DNA of 64,000 nt from Struthio camelus (GCF_040807025.1 NC_090953.1:21064997-21128996); one strand, 5' to 3'; positions 1-12,060 are shown, numbered from the stretch's first letter. Notes: generated by a model not told the origin, from the sequence alone. Numbers and translations are program-made.

Positions 1-365
1 ATGTACTATCCTAAAAATATCTTACTGCTGTTTATGTTAATTCTTGTTTAATGCAGGACTCGGCTGTATCAGAGCTGCTTTTGTTATTCTAGAGAAGGCT
101 GTGTAGCACTGAGTTTTCATGGTTTGCATGAAAATTCAAGTGCTTTTATACCATATTTATGGTGCTTCTATAACTACTGGTGTAAATATGATAGCTGAGG
201 GGGAAGAGGGTGTCAAAGGCTGAAGAAATTTGTGCAGATAGCTTCTAAATGGTACTTTGCTTAATAAGTATCAATACACTGTTATTCTATTAAAAAAAAA
301 TCTATTTCAGTACAGAAGAGTTTAAAGAAGGTATCCAACAAGTATTTGTTTTCACTGAATTTTAG
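1..365 (+). other. RAB8B: RAB8B intron (3' part)
   Basis: This is AT-rich intronic sequence ending at the acceptor before base 366. I found no upstream RAB8B exon here; the exons for the P-loop and switch I must lie before the window. Confidence 0.85.
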
Positions 366-426
366 GGATACAGCAGGCCAGGAGAGATTCCGCACAATTA
401 CAACAGCTTACTACAGAGGAGCCATG
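366..426 (+). CDS. RAB8B: RAB8B coding exon: G3 motif and switch II
   Basis: The acceptor ttttag precedes base 366 and the donor ATG|gtgagt follows base 426. The first base completes the Trp codon of the preceding exon, so the intron is phase 2. The next 20 codons run from DTAGQERFR to YYRGAM. The Gln of DTAGQ is the residue needed for GTP hydrolysis in Ras-like proteins. Confidence 0.96.
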
Positions 427-3400
427 GTGAGTGCTTTTCTTTCAAAAAATTTAGGTACAGCTAGTGTAACTGGTTTGTTGCTCTTAAGGTTACATCACGT
501 AAGAGTTTCTGACTGGAGGCTTGGAGTATTGTGGCTTGTGACGTGGTGAATAAAGTGGTGGGTAGGTTTTTTGTTTTGTTTTTGACTGGTTGTTTTTTTT
601 AATCTGCTAGTAGTGTGTTAAATCCTGTTTTCTGTGATGAACCTTTGAGCCCAACTGTCTTTTTTATTATAGTTGTAGTCTGTGCAGGTATAGTAAGCTA
701 AGTTGCTAAGCTTTACTTTGACAACTTTTTAAAAATGCAATAGGTGCAGCCGTTGTAATACAGTTGAAGTGCCTGAAAAATAGGTAATAAATGTTTTAAA
801 TATTAAGAATGTATTTTGCTGAGTTGCTTTTCCTGCTGCTCTTCATCACCTTCAGCTGGTCAAGAATGCAAAATCTGCATTCACTAGAAGTGTGATTGCA
901 TATAAAAGCCACTTTAGCTTCTTCCTCAATTAAGGATGACTTGAAGTCAAATAACTGACTTGGAGGCTGCACTCTGTGTGGTACAACTACTTCTAATGGT
1001 TCTTAAATACCAGGATTTGAGATGCTTTAGGTTGCGATACTGTTAATTTCAGCTTGCTGATTATTAGGTATACTGATACTATGACTTCTCTCACTTTGTG
1101 TGAACAGATGAGTTCCATTCATAGACCAGTTGTGCATCCAAATAGCCCCCTTGTTATGGAATGCAGATGGGGAGAAATAGTTATGGTCATGGTCCTGTGT
1201 TAGAGCATTAAGCACTTAAGGGTTTGGCAGTGATGGAGTCTTCTCCCTACCTCCTGGTGCATGGCCAAGGACCTTTCTTGATCTTACAAAGGATGACTGG
1301 AAAGGCAATAAAGAATGGAGGTGAACTTGACAACGTGTGTTTAATGCAGCTGCTGTGTGGTTTCACTTGCTTAGCTACTTCTCGAGCTTGTCCAGGAATA
1401 TGTATACAGCTATGTGAAAGAGCTCATGCTTCTGTGAGAGCGCCTAGTGCCAGCTTTGCTGTAAATATCTAGTGGCACCAGCAGTCAGATCTCATGGGAC
1501 TTCATCCTTTGACTGCATGAAGCTGCTGCTTCTAAACTTGACTTGAACAACAGAGTCCTGGTCTCAGTTCTAGTAGGATTTGTAAACTTTTCCTGATCAT
1601 AGGCCAATGATTTAAAAATTCATACCAGTACTGTGTTCAAATTCTATCGAACAGTGCCAAGAGATGTTAAATAATATTTAGTGTAAACTTTCAGCAGAGG
1701 CAAAACGCTTTGAGAAAGGATTATTGATTGTAGGGGCATAAGTTCTATCTATACTGAATTTTTTTGCAAGTATAATAAAACCAACAACATTCATCAAAAG
1801 TAGACTAATAGTACTCGCTCATCTGACTAGATTTTTCTTAATTTTGTTTAGGGAATTATGCTGGTGTATGACATCACAAATGAAAAGTCTTTCGACAACA
1901 TAAAAAACTGGATAAGAAACATTGAGGAGGTAGGTGCTCTGCAATAGGGGGCATTGGAAAGCGCTTCTTACTGTTTGTACCTTATGATTTCTCTGGGGCA
2001 AATAATAATCAAGTAATTATTTACTTCTATGTAGCAGCCAACATATATGACCAAATTAGACAGTGCAGTGAACTGGAACACTGGTTACTAATAGGAAGAA
2101 TGTCTCTCTCATTTATCTAGTCACAGAAAGTGGGAAACTTGGAGAGGTTTAAAAAGCAAGCATAAAATAAGTGTTTCGAAACTGCTCTTTCTGTATGGTT
2201 TTCATTGCTCTTTTTTCCTTTTGGGTGTGTCTAAGGAACAGGAAGGAGAAAGATCTTGGGGTATCTGCCTTGCCCTGAGGTGATGACAGACCTGTCTAAT
2301 TTCAGTTGCTATTTTGTGTTGTATGTTTGTCCATTTAAATATTTTTGTCCTTTTCATGTGGTCTTGGGTAAACTGCCTGCTAACCTCTCAAATTATTTAA
2401 CACGACATGCTGTCAAGTAGGGGGAGGTCAGTATGAAGTTGTAGGGGAAGCCCTGATTTAGTATTAAGTGAAGCTGTAGTTAGGTAACATATCTTAGAGA
2501 AAAAACAGTAAGATTAAAATCCACAGGCTTTTCCTTATTGTTGTTCTTTGGCTCTGTAAGCAAAATTCCTGTGTTAATGATCAATTTAATGCAGTGGTGA
2601 CTGGGCTAAAAAGGTTGTGCTGAAGTGATTATTACTTAATAAGTCTGTCATTAATGATCTCTCTTAAAAATGCAAGTGTGTTGCATAATGATACTCCAAC
2701 CAAATACTGCAGATGTAATGGTACACGCTCTACTTCAAACTGGTGCGTGGACGGATCCAAAATAGCCAAATGCCTGTGTATATTTGCAACCTGGTACAGA
2801 GCTGGTGCTGCTGTAGTGATATTCAGGCAAATTTAATGTGGGAATCTTTTTTTTTTTTTTTTTTTTTAAATATTTACTTATTGGATTGCCTGTTTCAAAA
2901 GGCAGTCCCTTTCGCAGTAATGCCCTCACCTTAGATAACTTTTTAAAAAGAAAATATTCATGCATGGGTGAGTTTGGCATACGGAGACTTATTTTAAATA
3001 ATGGTTTGATTTATTTCTGAGAGATTGCTTTTTCCCCTTTAGCATGCCTCTTCAGATGTAGAAAGAATGATCCTCGGTAATAAATGTGATATGAATGAAA
3101 AAAGACAAGTCTCAAAAGAAAAAGGGGAGAAGGTAAACTTTTTATGTTGTCTAGAAGCCTATTTTCCTTCTCAGGATTCTGGATATTATATAGTTGATTT
3201 GTTTTAGGTATATGAGAGAGAATGGGCCTCAAACCTCATGTTTCAGGACTTTATAGGATGTCTTTTTTTTTTAAATAGCACTTGATTGTCTTCAAGTTTG
3301 TCTAATTTCAAGTTACTGTTGTCTTGAGGGAGAGATCCTCTAAAGAATGTTGATCCTCCTTGTAACATCAAGTATTATAAATCTCAATATAAAGCTTTGT

Positions 3401-6400
3401 ATATAATTTGATCCTATTGCATACAATTCATCATGGTGATTACTGACACTTCTTATAAGTAGCGTTATTAAAGCTAAAGTAATTTGTTGTTCTGCAATAC
3501 TAACAAGCAAGTAAGAATACTACACAATATATCACACAGCGGAAGAAGTGTAGCTGCTAGTTACACAACTTACGGGATGGTTTTATGTAGCTATCCTGTC
3601 AACAAATCCAAATTGGTGAAGATTCTGTCTTTATGTTCTTTTGGGTCCTAAATAAGTCATTCTGTGAGAAATTAATGTTTTTGGGAGTTTTGAATTTACA
3701 TGAGGATTTGGCCTGTTGGAATATTTTGTCTAATGGTCCAGTAACGTAACGTTTTTGTGAGAGAAAGCAGACATGAAGCTTTTTCGTCTTTTTAAAGCAT
3801 CATAGAGTGCCTGTTCTGTTATGAACCTTTGTAAACACACCTTTTGCAAAGGAACTTTTAAATACACTGAAAAACTTTAACCTCTCTTCCAGTTAGCAAT
3901 TGATTACGGAATCAAATTTTTGGAGACAAGTGCAAAATCCAGCATAAACGTGGAAGAGGTAAGAGATGGATGTTACACTTAGGTATGTTTCTTGAAGTAC
4001 TGCTGTGGAAGCATGCTGTATGATCTGTAACTGCTGGACTTTCTGACCTGATCTGAAACTTGAAGTGACAACTCCAATCTTGTTCTATTTAGATAGGTTG
4101 TACAATAGCTATCATGGCTTGTTTTCTGGTAATGTCTAGAATACTTTTTAGATGGGTGCTAAGAGTGGTTTGCTATTCCTGTAGCAAATAGTTTCTTTAG
4201 ACTTCTTTTGTCTTGCTGCTTAAATTACCAGTGCTTTTAGACAAGGAGTAGGTGTAACGTTAGCAGGAAACTGGGTTCAAGATTCTCTGCTTGATGAGTA
4301 GCATGCTACTATGTCAAAGAGACTTCAGGTTACTACTAAACGTGTCTGGGCAGATGAGACTTTCAGATTTGCATTTTAAACTGCAACATCAGCGTAGACT
4401 GTCATTAAGTTGATGTCAGAGGAGGAAGAAAGCTTATAATACTGTCTGTAGACTTGCAATCTGTTTTCTTGCAAATAAACCTTGTGCAAAAAACACCAGA
4501 CCCTTTTTGTGAGAGCGTAAAGAAATGGAATCGGAAGGAAGAGTGACTCAACTTTAGTCTATTTTACCATGAATCACTATTGTAGTCTTACAGAGGATGG
4601 GGGAAGGACGTTAACTCTGTGAAAAAGATGGACAGTAAAACATGACATCAGAAGGCGGTTACCTTAAGAAGCCCTCAAAAGGGTTGAAGAGTGAGCTGGT
4701 TCAAAATCTTGTGGGTGTACTAAATCACACACAGGTCTTAATCTCAGAAATATATGTCATAATAGTTTCAAGGCCGAGGTTAAACAGTGCAGTAATGCAG
4801 TTCAGTTCATTCACATAGGTCAGATTTGTTCTTAAATGGTGTTTTCCTGAGGCTAATGGTCTAAAAGCCTTTCCAAGTGTATTGTTGCGATACCTTTTAG
4901 AAGTCCTCCAAATATATACTGAATTCAGATTGTGCAGCTAAAATATTAACTAGAAACAAAAGAAATTGCTACTGTAAAGTAGCATGACTGATACTGTGCC
5001 CGCTAAACTGGCACATAGCCTTTTATCTGATTGCGGGAAGGTTGTGATACAATAGTTGGTTCATAGTTAGGATGAATGTGAATTGTGCTACATCTACAGT
5101 AGTGTTTGACCTAGTTTTCACAGTATCACTAATTCTTACAGCAGGCAGTAGAAGAGTGAACATTAGCAACTGATACCAATGGTGGATAGCAATAGGCTCC
5201 CAATAAAAAGTGCATATCCTTTTCATTGGTTCCTCCATATGATTGACTTGGTGCCTCATGACATGCCCTACAGTTTTGTTGCAACTCCTGTAGGTCATTA
5301 AATGCACAAAACTAATTTGTGCCTACTCAAAAACATTTGACTGTCTGAATATTTAAAAAAAACTGTCACATGAATTGGGAAGAAAGCATAGAAAGAATAC
5401 AGCTGGTGTGAAAAAGATGGGCAGTAAAACATGATATCAGAAGGCAGTTACCTTAAGAAGCCCTCAAAAGGGTTGAAGTGTGAGCTGGTTCAAAATCTTG
5501 TGAATGTATTAAATCACACATGAGATCTTACTCTTAGAAATATATGTCATGATAGTTTTAAGGCTATTTAAGGCTACTCCATCAGTAATGATTTAATCTT
5601 ATTTCCACCAAATGTTTAACTTGGGAGGACTAAAACAATTGTGTATGTTTTTGTGTGTGTGGTTTTTTTTTCCCCCTTTGGATATATTCAAAATGCAGTG
5701 AGGGGGAAAATGCTTACCACTTTTCCATTCTGGAATTGTCCTTCAGGTATTGGTATCTTCAGATTTATCCCTAAAATCTTGTTTCTTCTTGCTTCTAGAG
5801 AACTGCAGCAATTTCGTGCTACAGAAATTTCTCTGCTTCTTTGTGCTGTGAAGTTGGAGATGATGAAATTTGCCAAAATGATTTTAAAATTGTTAGAAGC
5901 ATACACAGAGTTGTGGTTAGCCCAAGTGCAAAGGTTTTGGAGGACAGCAGGAAAGAGCTGACTTTGAGATTTCCCAGACATACCAGCCTCAAAGGTCTCT
6001 GTAGGTTTCTAGTTGCAAGGCGCAATACATAGTTTAGAAAAAATATGCAAACATATGCTGCATATTTGAATCCCAGTGCTGTGTAAACAGCCTTCCGTTC
6101 AGCAGGTTTCTTGTTCAAGAGCTATGCGATGGGAAAGGCTGTTCACTTGCTTCAAAATTTGGAGACAGGGAGACTAAACAGGATTTTATTTTTTTTTTTA
6201 AAGCATGCTTATTGCAGCGTAAGTTAGTTTTGTACACAGAGTGCCTTACAACTTGAAGTGCTAGCAGTGGCCTACAGAATACTGCATTGTTAATGTGTCT
6301 GACTACTCCAAATCTATCTTGTCTCTAATATGTCTTATGACTCTTTTTTTTTTTTCCCCTCTCTCTCTCTCTCTCCCCCCTCTTGCCAGGCATTTTTCAC

Positions 6401-7872
6401 ACTTGCACGGGACATTATGACAAAGCTCAACAGAAAAATGGTTTGTATTTCCAGTTGGCATACTATCTATAGTCATTGAAATTACCAGTTAGAAGAACTA
6501 GCTTGTGGGGTTACAGTGGCTGCTAGTTTAAATTTGAGTGAACATTTAATCATCTAAATGATTTAATCTGCTAAAAATGTTAATTGTGTACTGGACTTCA
6601 CTAGAAGAGACTGGGTCCTCAGCGCAAAGGAAGTTTTTACCTCCCTGTACTTGCTGTTGCTGGAATACTGCATCCAGTTTTGAGCATCTTGAGCCAGGAA
6701 GGATGTTGATTGAGGATGATCTGGGGAGGGTCCAGCAGAGAGCTATTAGATGGGCCTAGAGCAAAAGAGCTGTAGCTAAGCCACAAATTGCTGCTTGGGA
6801 GGTTTTGGGCTGGGTGTGGGCAGTGGGAGGCAAAACTCAGCTAGCCAGAGCTATAGCTGACTTGATCTTGTGTTAGTGATAGCCCTGCTTTGACTGAGGG
6901 GTTGAACTATATGATCTACAGAGGCTTTTCCAGCGTTTCTGTGATTCTGTGACGTGGTTCATCTGTTTTTAATTCGTAATATAACCTGTAGCTTTGATTT
7001 AATGAAGCCATTTTTAAGCGTGTATGGTTCCAGATCTGGGAAGCATTGCTGCTCTTACAGTTGTTTGCTAGCTTTAAATGAGGTTTGGAGACTATGCCTT
7101 CGTTTACTTTAAAGTATTTTTTTTGTAGAAGAGGCAGCAAAATGCAGTTGGTGCCAAATGTGGTTGTTCATTTCTTAAGCACTCTTGCAAACATTTGGCC
7201 AGACTGATTGACTGACACAATCATGGAAGTTGCCATTACTAGTGAACAAGAATTTAGTGATGCAAATCTTGTTAGGCAAATGGGTTTGCCACTAAAAGAA
7301 CCTTCAGAAAACCAGCAGATTTTGTGGTTGGGCCACTCAAGTGGAGTGGAGGCTAGAACTCACCTCTGCTTTTAATCAGATCTTAAGCAGATGAGTGTAT
7401 ACCTGTTTGCTACTTAAAAGTGGATGCTTTCATACAAACACACGTCAGTGTGTAATTTTCCTTTATTTTGCGATCACTAAATGCAGTGCAACCTGAAATC
7501 AGTGTGTTTTTTTCAAACTGTGACAGCGTGATCCTTGCTTTATTAAACTCCAGATTGTGCAGTCGCTCCTTGAGTGAATTCTTGAGATTTGGGTTGTTGG
7601 ATAAGTTCTTTTAAAAGTAGGCAGTTTTATCAAGTGATTAACAGAGTCTGGATAATTGAGGGGCTCAGGTTAGAGCAAATCACCCCGGTTATTGATTTGC
7701 AGGGGAGAGGATGTGGAGGGAAATTAGAAAAGCTATTTTTTTCTGCATTTTGTGATGTTGCTGTTCTTTTCTTTTTCAGAATGACAACAGTTCATCAGGG
7801 GCAGGTGGGCCAGTAAAAATAACAGAAAATCGATCTAAGAAGAGCAGCTTCTTTCGATGCACGCTACTTTGA
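366..7872 (+). CDS. RAB8B: RAB8B, Rab-family small GTPase (3' six coding exons; 5' exons lie before the window)
   Basis: Six exons (366-426, 1852-1929, 3043-3132, 3893-3958, 6390-6440, 7780-7872) splice in frame into 145 residues plus stop. This matches residues 63-207 of the 207-residue RAB8B family. Visible GTPase motifs are DTAGQERFR (G3, with the catalytic Gln), the switch II Tyr-Tyr pair, GNKCD (G4, guanine contact) and ETSAKSS (G5). The C-terminal tail ends FRCTLL, a single-Cys CAAX-type box with terminal Leu, which is geranylgeranylated in this family. All introns are GT-AG. The G1 P-loop and switch I are upstream of base 1. RAB8B rather than RAB8A is chosen from the tail ([23 protein letters not shown]) and from synteny with CA12. 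By family knowledge it drives post-Golgi exocytosis, membrane recycling and ciliogenesis on cytoplasmic membranes. No disabling change is seen. Confidence 0.96.
427..1851 (+). other. RAB8B: RAB8B intron
   Basis: This is a GT-AG intron of about 1.4 kb, T-rich, with no recognisable repeat or exon. Short open frames in it have no codon signal. Confidence 0.9.
1852..1929 (+). CDS. RAB8B: RAB8B coding exon: [14 protein letters not shown] segment
   Basis: This exon has 26 in-phase codons ([10 protein letters not shown]...WIRNIEE) between acceptor ttgtttag and donor GAG|gtaggt. It encodes the central beta-strand and following helix of the Rab fold and is close to vertebrate RAB8 proteins. Confidence 0.96.
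1930..3042 (+). other. RAB8B: RAB8B intron
   Basis: This is a GT-AG intron containing a T run at about 2849-2867. Nothing else in it is recognisable. Confidence 0.9.
3043..3132 (+). CDS. RAB8B: RAB8B coding exon: GNKCD guanine-specificity motif
   Basis: This exon has 30 codons from HASSDVERM to SKEKGEK, bounded by tttccccctttag-type acceptor sequence and GAAG|gtaaac. It carries GNKCD, the G4 motif that selects guanine nucleotides. The HASSDVE start is typical of RAB8B, where RAB8A usually differs. Confidence 0.96.
3133..3892 (+). other. RAB8B: RAB8B intron
   Basis: This is a GT-AG intron of about 0.76 kb ending in a good pyrimidine tract (cctctcttccag). I see nothing else in it. Confidence 0.9.
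3893..3958 (+). CDS. RAB8B: RAB8B coding exon: ETSAK (G5) motif
   Basis: This exon has 22 codons ([22 protein letters not shown]) between acceptor ctcttccag and donor GAG|gtaaga. ETSAK is the G5 guanine-base contact. The phase is 0/0, consistent with both neighbours. Confidence 0.96.
4621..4774 (+). repeat. Direct duplication, copy 1 (RAB8B intron)
   Basis: This 154-base segment begins gaaaaagatggacagtaaaa and ends near tagtttcaaggc. It aligns almost without gaps with 5410-5564, sharing long exact blocks such as ccttaagaagccctcaaaag. Identity looks near 90% by eye. The family is not recognised. It could be a small local duplication or two copies of an unlisted repeat. Confidence 0.8.
5410..5564 (+). 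repeat. Direct duplication, copy 2 (RAB8B intron)
   Basis: This is the second copy of 4621-4774, in the same orientation with start points 789 bases apart. The middle part (catgatatcagaaggcagtt onward) is the best preserved. The sequence between the copies is not duplicated. Confidence 0.8.
6342..6388 (+). repeat. T-run / (CT)n / C-run simple tract before a RAB8B acceptor
   Basis: A T run is followed by about seven CT units and a C run, directly abutting the tcttgccag acceptor. It serves as an extended polypyrimidine tract and would be length-variable as a microsatellite. Confidence 0.8.
6390..6440 (+). CDS. RAB8B: RAB8B coding exon: last helix of the GTPase domain
   Basis: This exon has 17 codons ([17 protein letters not shown]). 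The acceptor is preceded by an unusually long pyrimidine tract of T, CT and C runs at about 6342-6388. The donor is ATG|gtttgt, weaker than the other RAB8B donors. Confidence 0.95.
6441..7779 (+). other. RAB8B: RAB8B last intron, contains a CR1 fragment
   Basis: This is a GT-AG intron of about 1.3 kb. Its first half is mostly the CR1 3' end listed separately. The rest holds nothing recognisable. Confidence 0.9.
6590..6955 (+). mobile_element. CR1 LINE 3'-end fragment
   Basis: The order of diagnostic CR1 pieces is intact: an 'atactgcatccagttttgagc' type stretch near 6667, 'ggtccagcagagagctatta' near 6728, the 'ggggttgaactatatgatct' block near 6899, and a terminal run of imperfect 'gattctgtga' units at 6938-6955. 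This is the usual 3' end of sauropsid CR1 elements inserted in the sense orientation. It is 5' truncated, with no intact ORF2, as is normal for this family. Confidence 0.85.
7780..7872 (+). CDS. RAB8B: RAB8B terminal coding exon: hypervariable tail and prenylation box
   Basis: This exon has 30 codons plus TGA after acceptor tctttttcag. The tail has a polar stretch, a basic SKKSS segment and the terminal Cys-Thr-Leu-Leu box that anchors the protein to membranes after prenylation. This is the tail that separates RAB8B from RAB8A. Confidence 0.96.
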   Translation, partial: NDNSSSGAGGPVKITENRSKKSSFFRCTLL

Positions 7873-8596
7873 TGAACTTCTAATGATAGACTGCAGCACA
7901 CTTAGAACCTTTTCTGCTTCTTTGAAAGCACAGGGTCACAAAGCCTCAGAAATAATACCACCAAGCTGCTGCTGAGAGCTCCATTGAACGTAGACTGCGA
8001 TACACAAAATACCAAGTGGATTTTGCTCACTAAGCCTATTGACCTGTCAGGCTCCTCTTTCTCAGATATGGAAGCTATGAAGTGGAGACACAAATGCAAG
8101 AGTTAACTTGTTTTCCTTTTTTACTTTCTGTTTTATTGCCTGTTGCAAAAGCTGCTATGTTTCTTTTAACTTTGCACATCCATATTAGCCTCTTACTGCC
8201 TGTTACAGCACAATCTTACATTTGTATTTGCACAGTTTGACTTGTAAGAAAGATTCTTAACAGATTTGTGCAGGATTTTCTTTCTTTAACAAATTTTTTT
8301 ATTTTAAAGCAGAAGAGCCAGGGAACAGATTAAGTCTTACTTCCACTAGTTTCTTTGCTGTATACACGTGGCCATGACTGCAGTATGGATGTTGATACTC
8401 TAGTGATGAGTATTATGATAACAATTGGCATTTAATAATTAGTTTCTTTTCTTAGATGCACAAATCTGTTTATGCAGAAGCTGTGGCTTCTATTCTGAAT
8501 GTAGTATGTTGCTTTTCTTTCTTTACCGACTTAGCAAAGTTGTGATCTGAATTGCCAGTCACTGTCTGATTCACAGATGCACCTTTCAGTTCTTTG

Positions 8597-8602
8597 AATA
8601 AA
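8597..8602 (+). terminator. Polyadenylation signal AATAAA, proximal RAB8B candidate
   Basis: A perfect AATAAA lies 725 bases after the RAB8B stop, followed within 20-45 bases by T-rich sequence. It is a plausible proximal poly(A) site. Confidence 0.45.
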
Positions 8603-10765
8603 CACAGTGTCTTTCCTCACTTAACTTCCCTTTGTTAGCTCAAACTGTCTGCACGTTTTTTTGTTTCTGATGAGGAAGTACACTCTGGAGTACTCAAAAC
8701 TGTCATCACAAATTGGCCTCATCGCTATCACTGAAGTGGCTTGTGGAAGTTGAATGCATGAGTTTTGAGTAACCTCTTTGTGGATTCGTTTGTTCAGAAA
8801 TAACTGCTTCTAAGGGTGACTTCCATTTCTACTCTAATTCTAAGGATAGTCCGTTAACGTCTGCAAGCATCGACCCATGGCAACAGAGGCATACAAAAAC
8901 TAGCTTCCTGTGCAGTTGCTAAAATATCTCAAGTTCTGCCACTAAGGAAGTGGTCACACTGGGGCTATAATATGTTTGTTCTGCCCTTGATGTTGAGTTT
9001 GTGAAGCCCTCTTGGGTCTGCTCAAGCAGTTGCATTGTTTTATCATCAATAGCTGGTAGGGTGACCTGGTCTGTTAGAAGCAGAATTTAAACTTAGTTGC
9101 CTTTTTACTCAATTGAGCATTGTATAACCTAATCTTTGTTTTACCATTTTAATGTGTTCTGAAAAATTTCCTGAGTAATTCAAACAGGTGCTTTAGTTTC
9201 TGTTGATGTGCCAAACTTGGACCATTGTAAGCTTTACCTACAGGTTTGTATCCGGCTTGTTTGTTAGGGGATAGGTGGATTCTGTCATTGTCAAAGTAAG
9301 GTGCCTCACGTGCTTGCTTTTGCTCCACTACGTTGTATGGAGTGGCAATCAGTGAGTTGGCTGTTAACCATAGAGCATCTCTGCTTCAGTTTGCGGCCCT
9401 GGGTACTGACTTTGCCATCCCTGGGTCTGCTGTAAATTTTTTGAAAGAGAATGGGCCAATAGCATTACATTTAAAGACTTTTGTTTTGAAAAGCTTTAGT
9501 AGTAGCTGTTTCCATAAAGTTCTATCAACCTGTCCCCACACGTAGTTTAATTGAAGTGGTTGTTGTAACTAGATCGTGAATCTCGCAACTTGCTGTTGCT
9601 GTGCTACATACAAAAAATACAAAAATCTTCATGGCAACAAGATTTAGTGGAAAAACAAAGCAACCCTAACTGCTCTGTTGTCTACCCTTGATGTTGTTCT
9701 TGGACAGGCTAAAGCACTTATGTGTTCTGTATGGTTAAAAAAAAGTGCTTTCTATACAGAAAGTGTTGTGACACCAATTATGAATGTTGTTTATTTTCAG
9801 TAATTTACCTCTGACTTATTTGGTGTCGTAATACTTTGATTTTTATCTCAGGGGTTGTCTGCAAACCAAAACTGACATGTTCTGCGTTTGGCAAAGTTTA
9901 CAGAATGCTTTGTATTGTTTTTCCTGTCCTCTCTGTGTAGCTAAATATACATTCAATATTAGTCTCCAAGAACTTCCCTTTGAAAGAGCCTGTAACAGAG
10001 TAGCAGAGTCTATGAAGTGCTTCTTGAAGCAGCAGCGAATGGGGGTATCTGCTCTGTATTTAAAACAAACAAACAAAAAAAACTTGCTATTTTCTTACAT
10101 TTAGCTATGCTAAACTGTACATAAATGTGAGGTAAGACCATAGGAAATTCACTTTATGCATGATGAAAATAACGCAGTCAGTATTTCCCCTTACTTAATG
10201 TTCATGTAAAGTTAATCTTTTTCTATTTGTAGAAGAATTTAGTGCAATTTTGTTGTCCCCTGCTGAAACTGAAGAAATCTAATTTCATGTGGTCTTATGG
10301 ATAAGGTAAAATGCAGATTTCTTTCTCTCTTTCTGTTTCTTTTGTGCTCGCTCTCTCCCTCGTTTCGTTTTGCTCCCACCCATGTTCTCCAGCAGTATTA
10401 AACGGCTGAGTGGCTGCACTTTACCAGTGTGCTAATTTTTGGTCAGTATAGACCTCTTTCTGTGTATAGTCTGGATTGTCCGGCATTGAAAAATGTGCTG
10501 TATCTTAGTGTGCAAATCAATTGGATGTTGTACTGGGAACTTATTTTAGCTATATTTCGCTTTAGGCAAGCGGAAGATGATAAATGATATGTTCTGCCTA
10601 GGCATCAGATACGGGGTACTACAGGCTTTTCTGATATCAGTATGATTGTTCTGTGCAGTCTTTGTTGCAACTTTGCTCAAGACTATATTATCTGAACTTT
10701 GAAGGACTCTTAACTATACCTCAGTCAACTAGCTACTACTCTCATGTCCATTAGAATGAAAGTCA

Positions 10766-10830
10766 TGCAATTATTATTCATCAAGCAGCAAACGTAATTG
10801 CAGTTATTATTCATTAAGCAGCAAATGTAT
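10766..10830 (+). repeat. Imperfect 2-copy tandem repeat in the RAB8B 3' region
   Basis: Two adjacent units of about 30-34 bases share 'ttattattcat-aagcagcaaa-gta' with few changes. It is a short local tandem duplication of no known function. Confidence 0.7.
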
Positions 10831-11600
10831 TTGTCTTGCTCCAAAAATTGTCATCAACCTTTTAGGACAGGCAGACACTTTTGTGGATTTTGATAAAACA
10901 AAGCTGTTGTTTATGCTGTTTTTTTTTTTTTTAAATGAAACCTTTCCCTTTGCCCCATGTCCGTGCAATGTATCTTGACCAAGTTTTTTTTCCTAAATGG
11001 TTTAAAAAAGAAAAGAAAAGAAAAAACAAAAAATGGTCTCAGTGCTTCTCTACTTTAGCTTTCTGTGCTCAGCAAAACATGCACAAAGTGTTTTTGTTGA
11101 GTAGATAGGGAATATTTGATTTAGTTATTAATTGTCCTGAAGTTCTATTATTGTGCTATCGTTAAAACTTAAACCACTCATGAAACCTAACACAGCTCAC
11201 TTTTTAGGGGTGGGAGAGGGTTGTTTTAAAAAAAAATGCTAATTGATTTTTTTCAGACATACAACCGTCCCATCATAAGTATGTTTCCCCTGATGATCTG
11301 CTAAAGTGAAGTGAATCAAGTCAATTGTTTCTGCAATTAAAAAAGGAGTATTGAATGCACATATTGCATTAAAAATTGTGAATGGATAATGATTTGAGAG
11401 CTGCGTGAATAATATGTAAAATGCATAAATGCGTTATTTGTGAAAATGCATCTGTTATCTGTTTATATATTAATGTAACTGAAATTTTGCAAAGTTAAAC
11501 TTACTAAAGGTTAAGCCTGTGGATGACAGGTCCTCTTTTCCTCCGTTCACTGAACTGCTTGTGCCACTCTTGTTCTTCTAAATACGCTCTTGTTCTTCGA

Positions 11601-11606
11601 AATAAA
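11601..11606 (+). terminator. Polyadenylation signal AATAAA, candidate
   Basis: A perfect hexamer in a T-rich setting, with a second one 111 bases downstream at 11712-11717. Either could end a long RAB8B mRNA. Confidence 0.4.
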
Positions 11607-12033
11607 ACTTGTATTTCTCCCTGCCACAAAAGCAGGATTTCCATTAATTTTTTTTTCCAGTGAATTTAAATATTTTAGTGTATTCCTATGGCCTTACAAA
11701 CATTTTTTTCAAATAAAACTTCAATTACAATTATTTTAATGTTATATAGCTACTAAATTCAGACTAAAAAGTATAGCCCTTGAAAAAATACTTAATTTTG
11801 AAATAGGATTGTTTTACCATGTGTGTGTTTAAGCACATTTTATCTCTGCTCTAAAGCTGTAATATGAAAAGCTCCTGCAGATAAAGTGAACTGGTTATGT
11901 CGTTAACTTGTAAACCTAATCATTACTTGTGTTTTGATATGTATAGACAAAAAAAAATTGCAGACTCCCCCAAAACAACAAACCCCAGTGGTTTTATTAT
12001 TCCATGCAAACTTTTTTACAACAATGTGTCTCA

Positions 12034-12039
12034 AATAAA
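12034..12039 (+). terminator. Polyadenylation signal AATAAA, distal RAB8B candidate
   Basis: This is the last perfect plus-strand hexamer of the downstream region. A T/G-rich stretch (ggagtattttgtatg) starts about 20 bases later. I use it as the inferred 3' UTR end. Confidence 0.4.
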
Positions 12040-12060
12040 AGTTACATAACGAAAAATATT

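Larger units (their letters stand above)
3959..6389 (+). other. RAB8B: RAB8B intron carrying a local duplication and a long CT tract
   Basis: This is a GT-AG intron of about 2.4 kb. It holds two diverged direct copies of a segment of about 155 bp (listed separately). A T-run plus (CT)n plus C-run tract lies immediately before the acceptor. Confidence 0.9.
7873..12060 (+). other. RAB8B: Probable RAB8B 3' UTR (inferred extent)
   Basis: Four canonical AATAAA signals lie downstream of the stop, at 8597, 11601, 11712 and 12034. The region has no splice-bounded coding exon and no CpG promoter until 13.67 kb. An extended 3' UTR with alternative polyadenylation is the simplest reading. The end point is inferred; only transcript ends would settle it. 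Confidence 0.5.
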
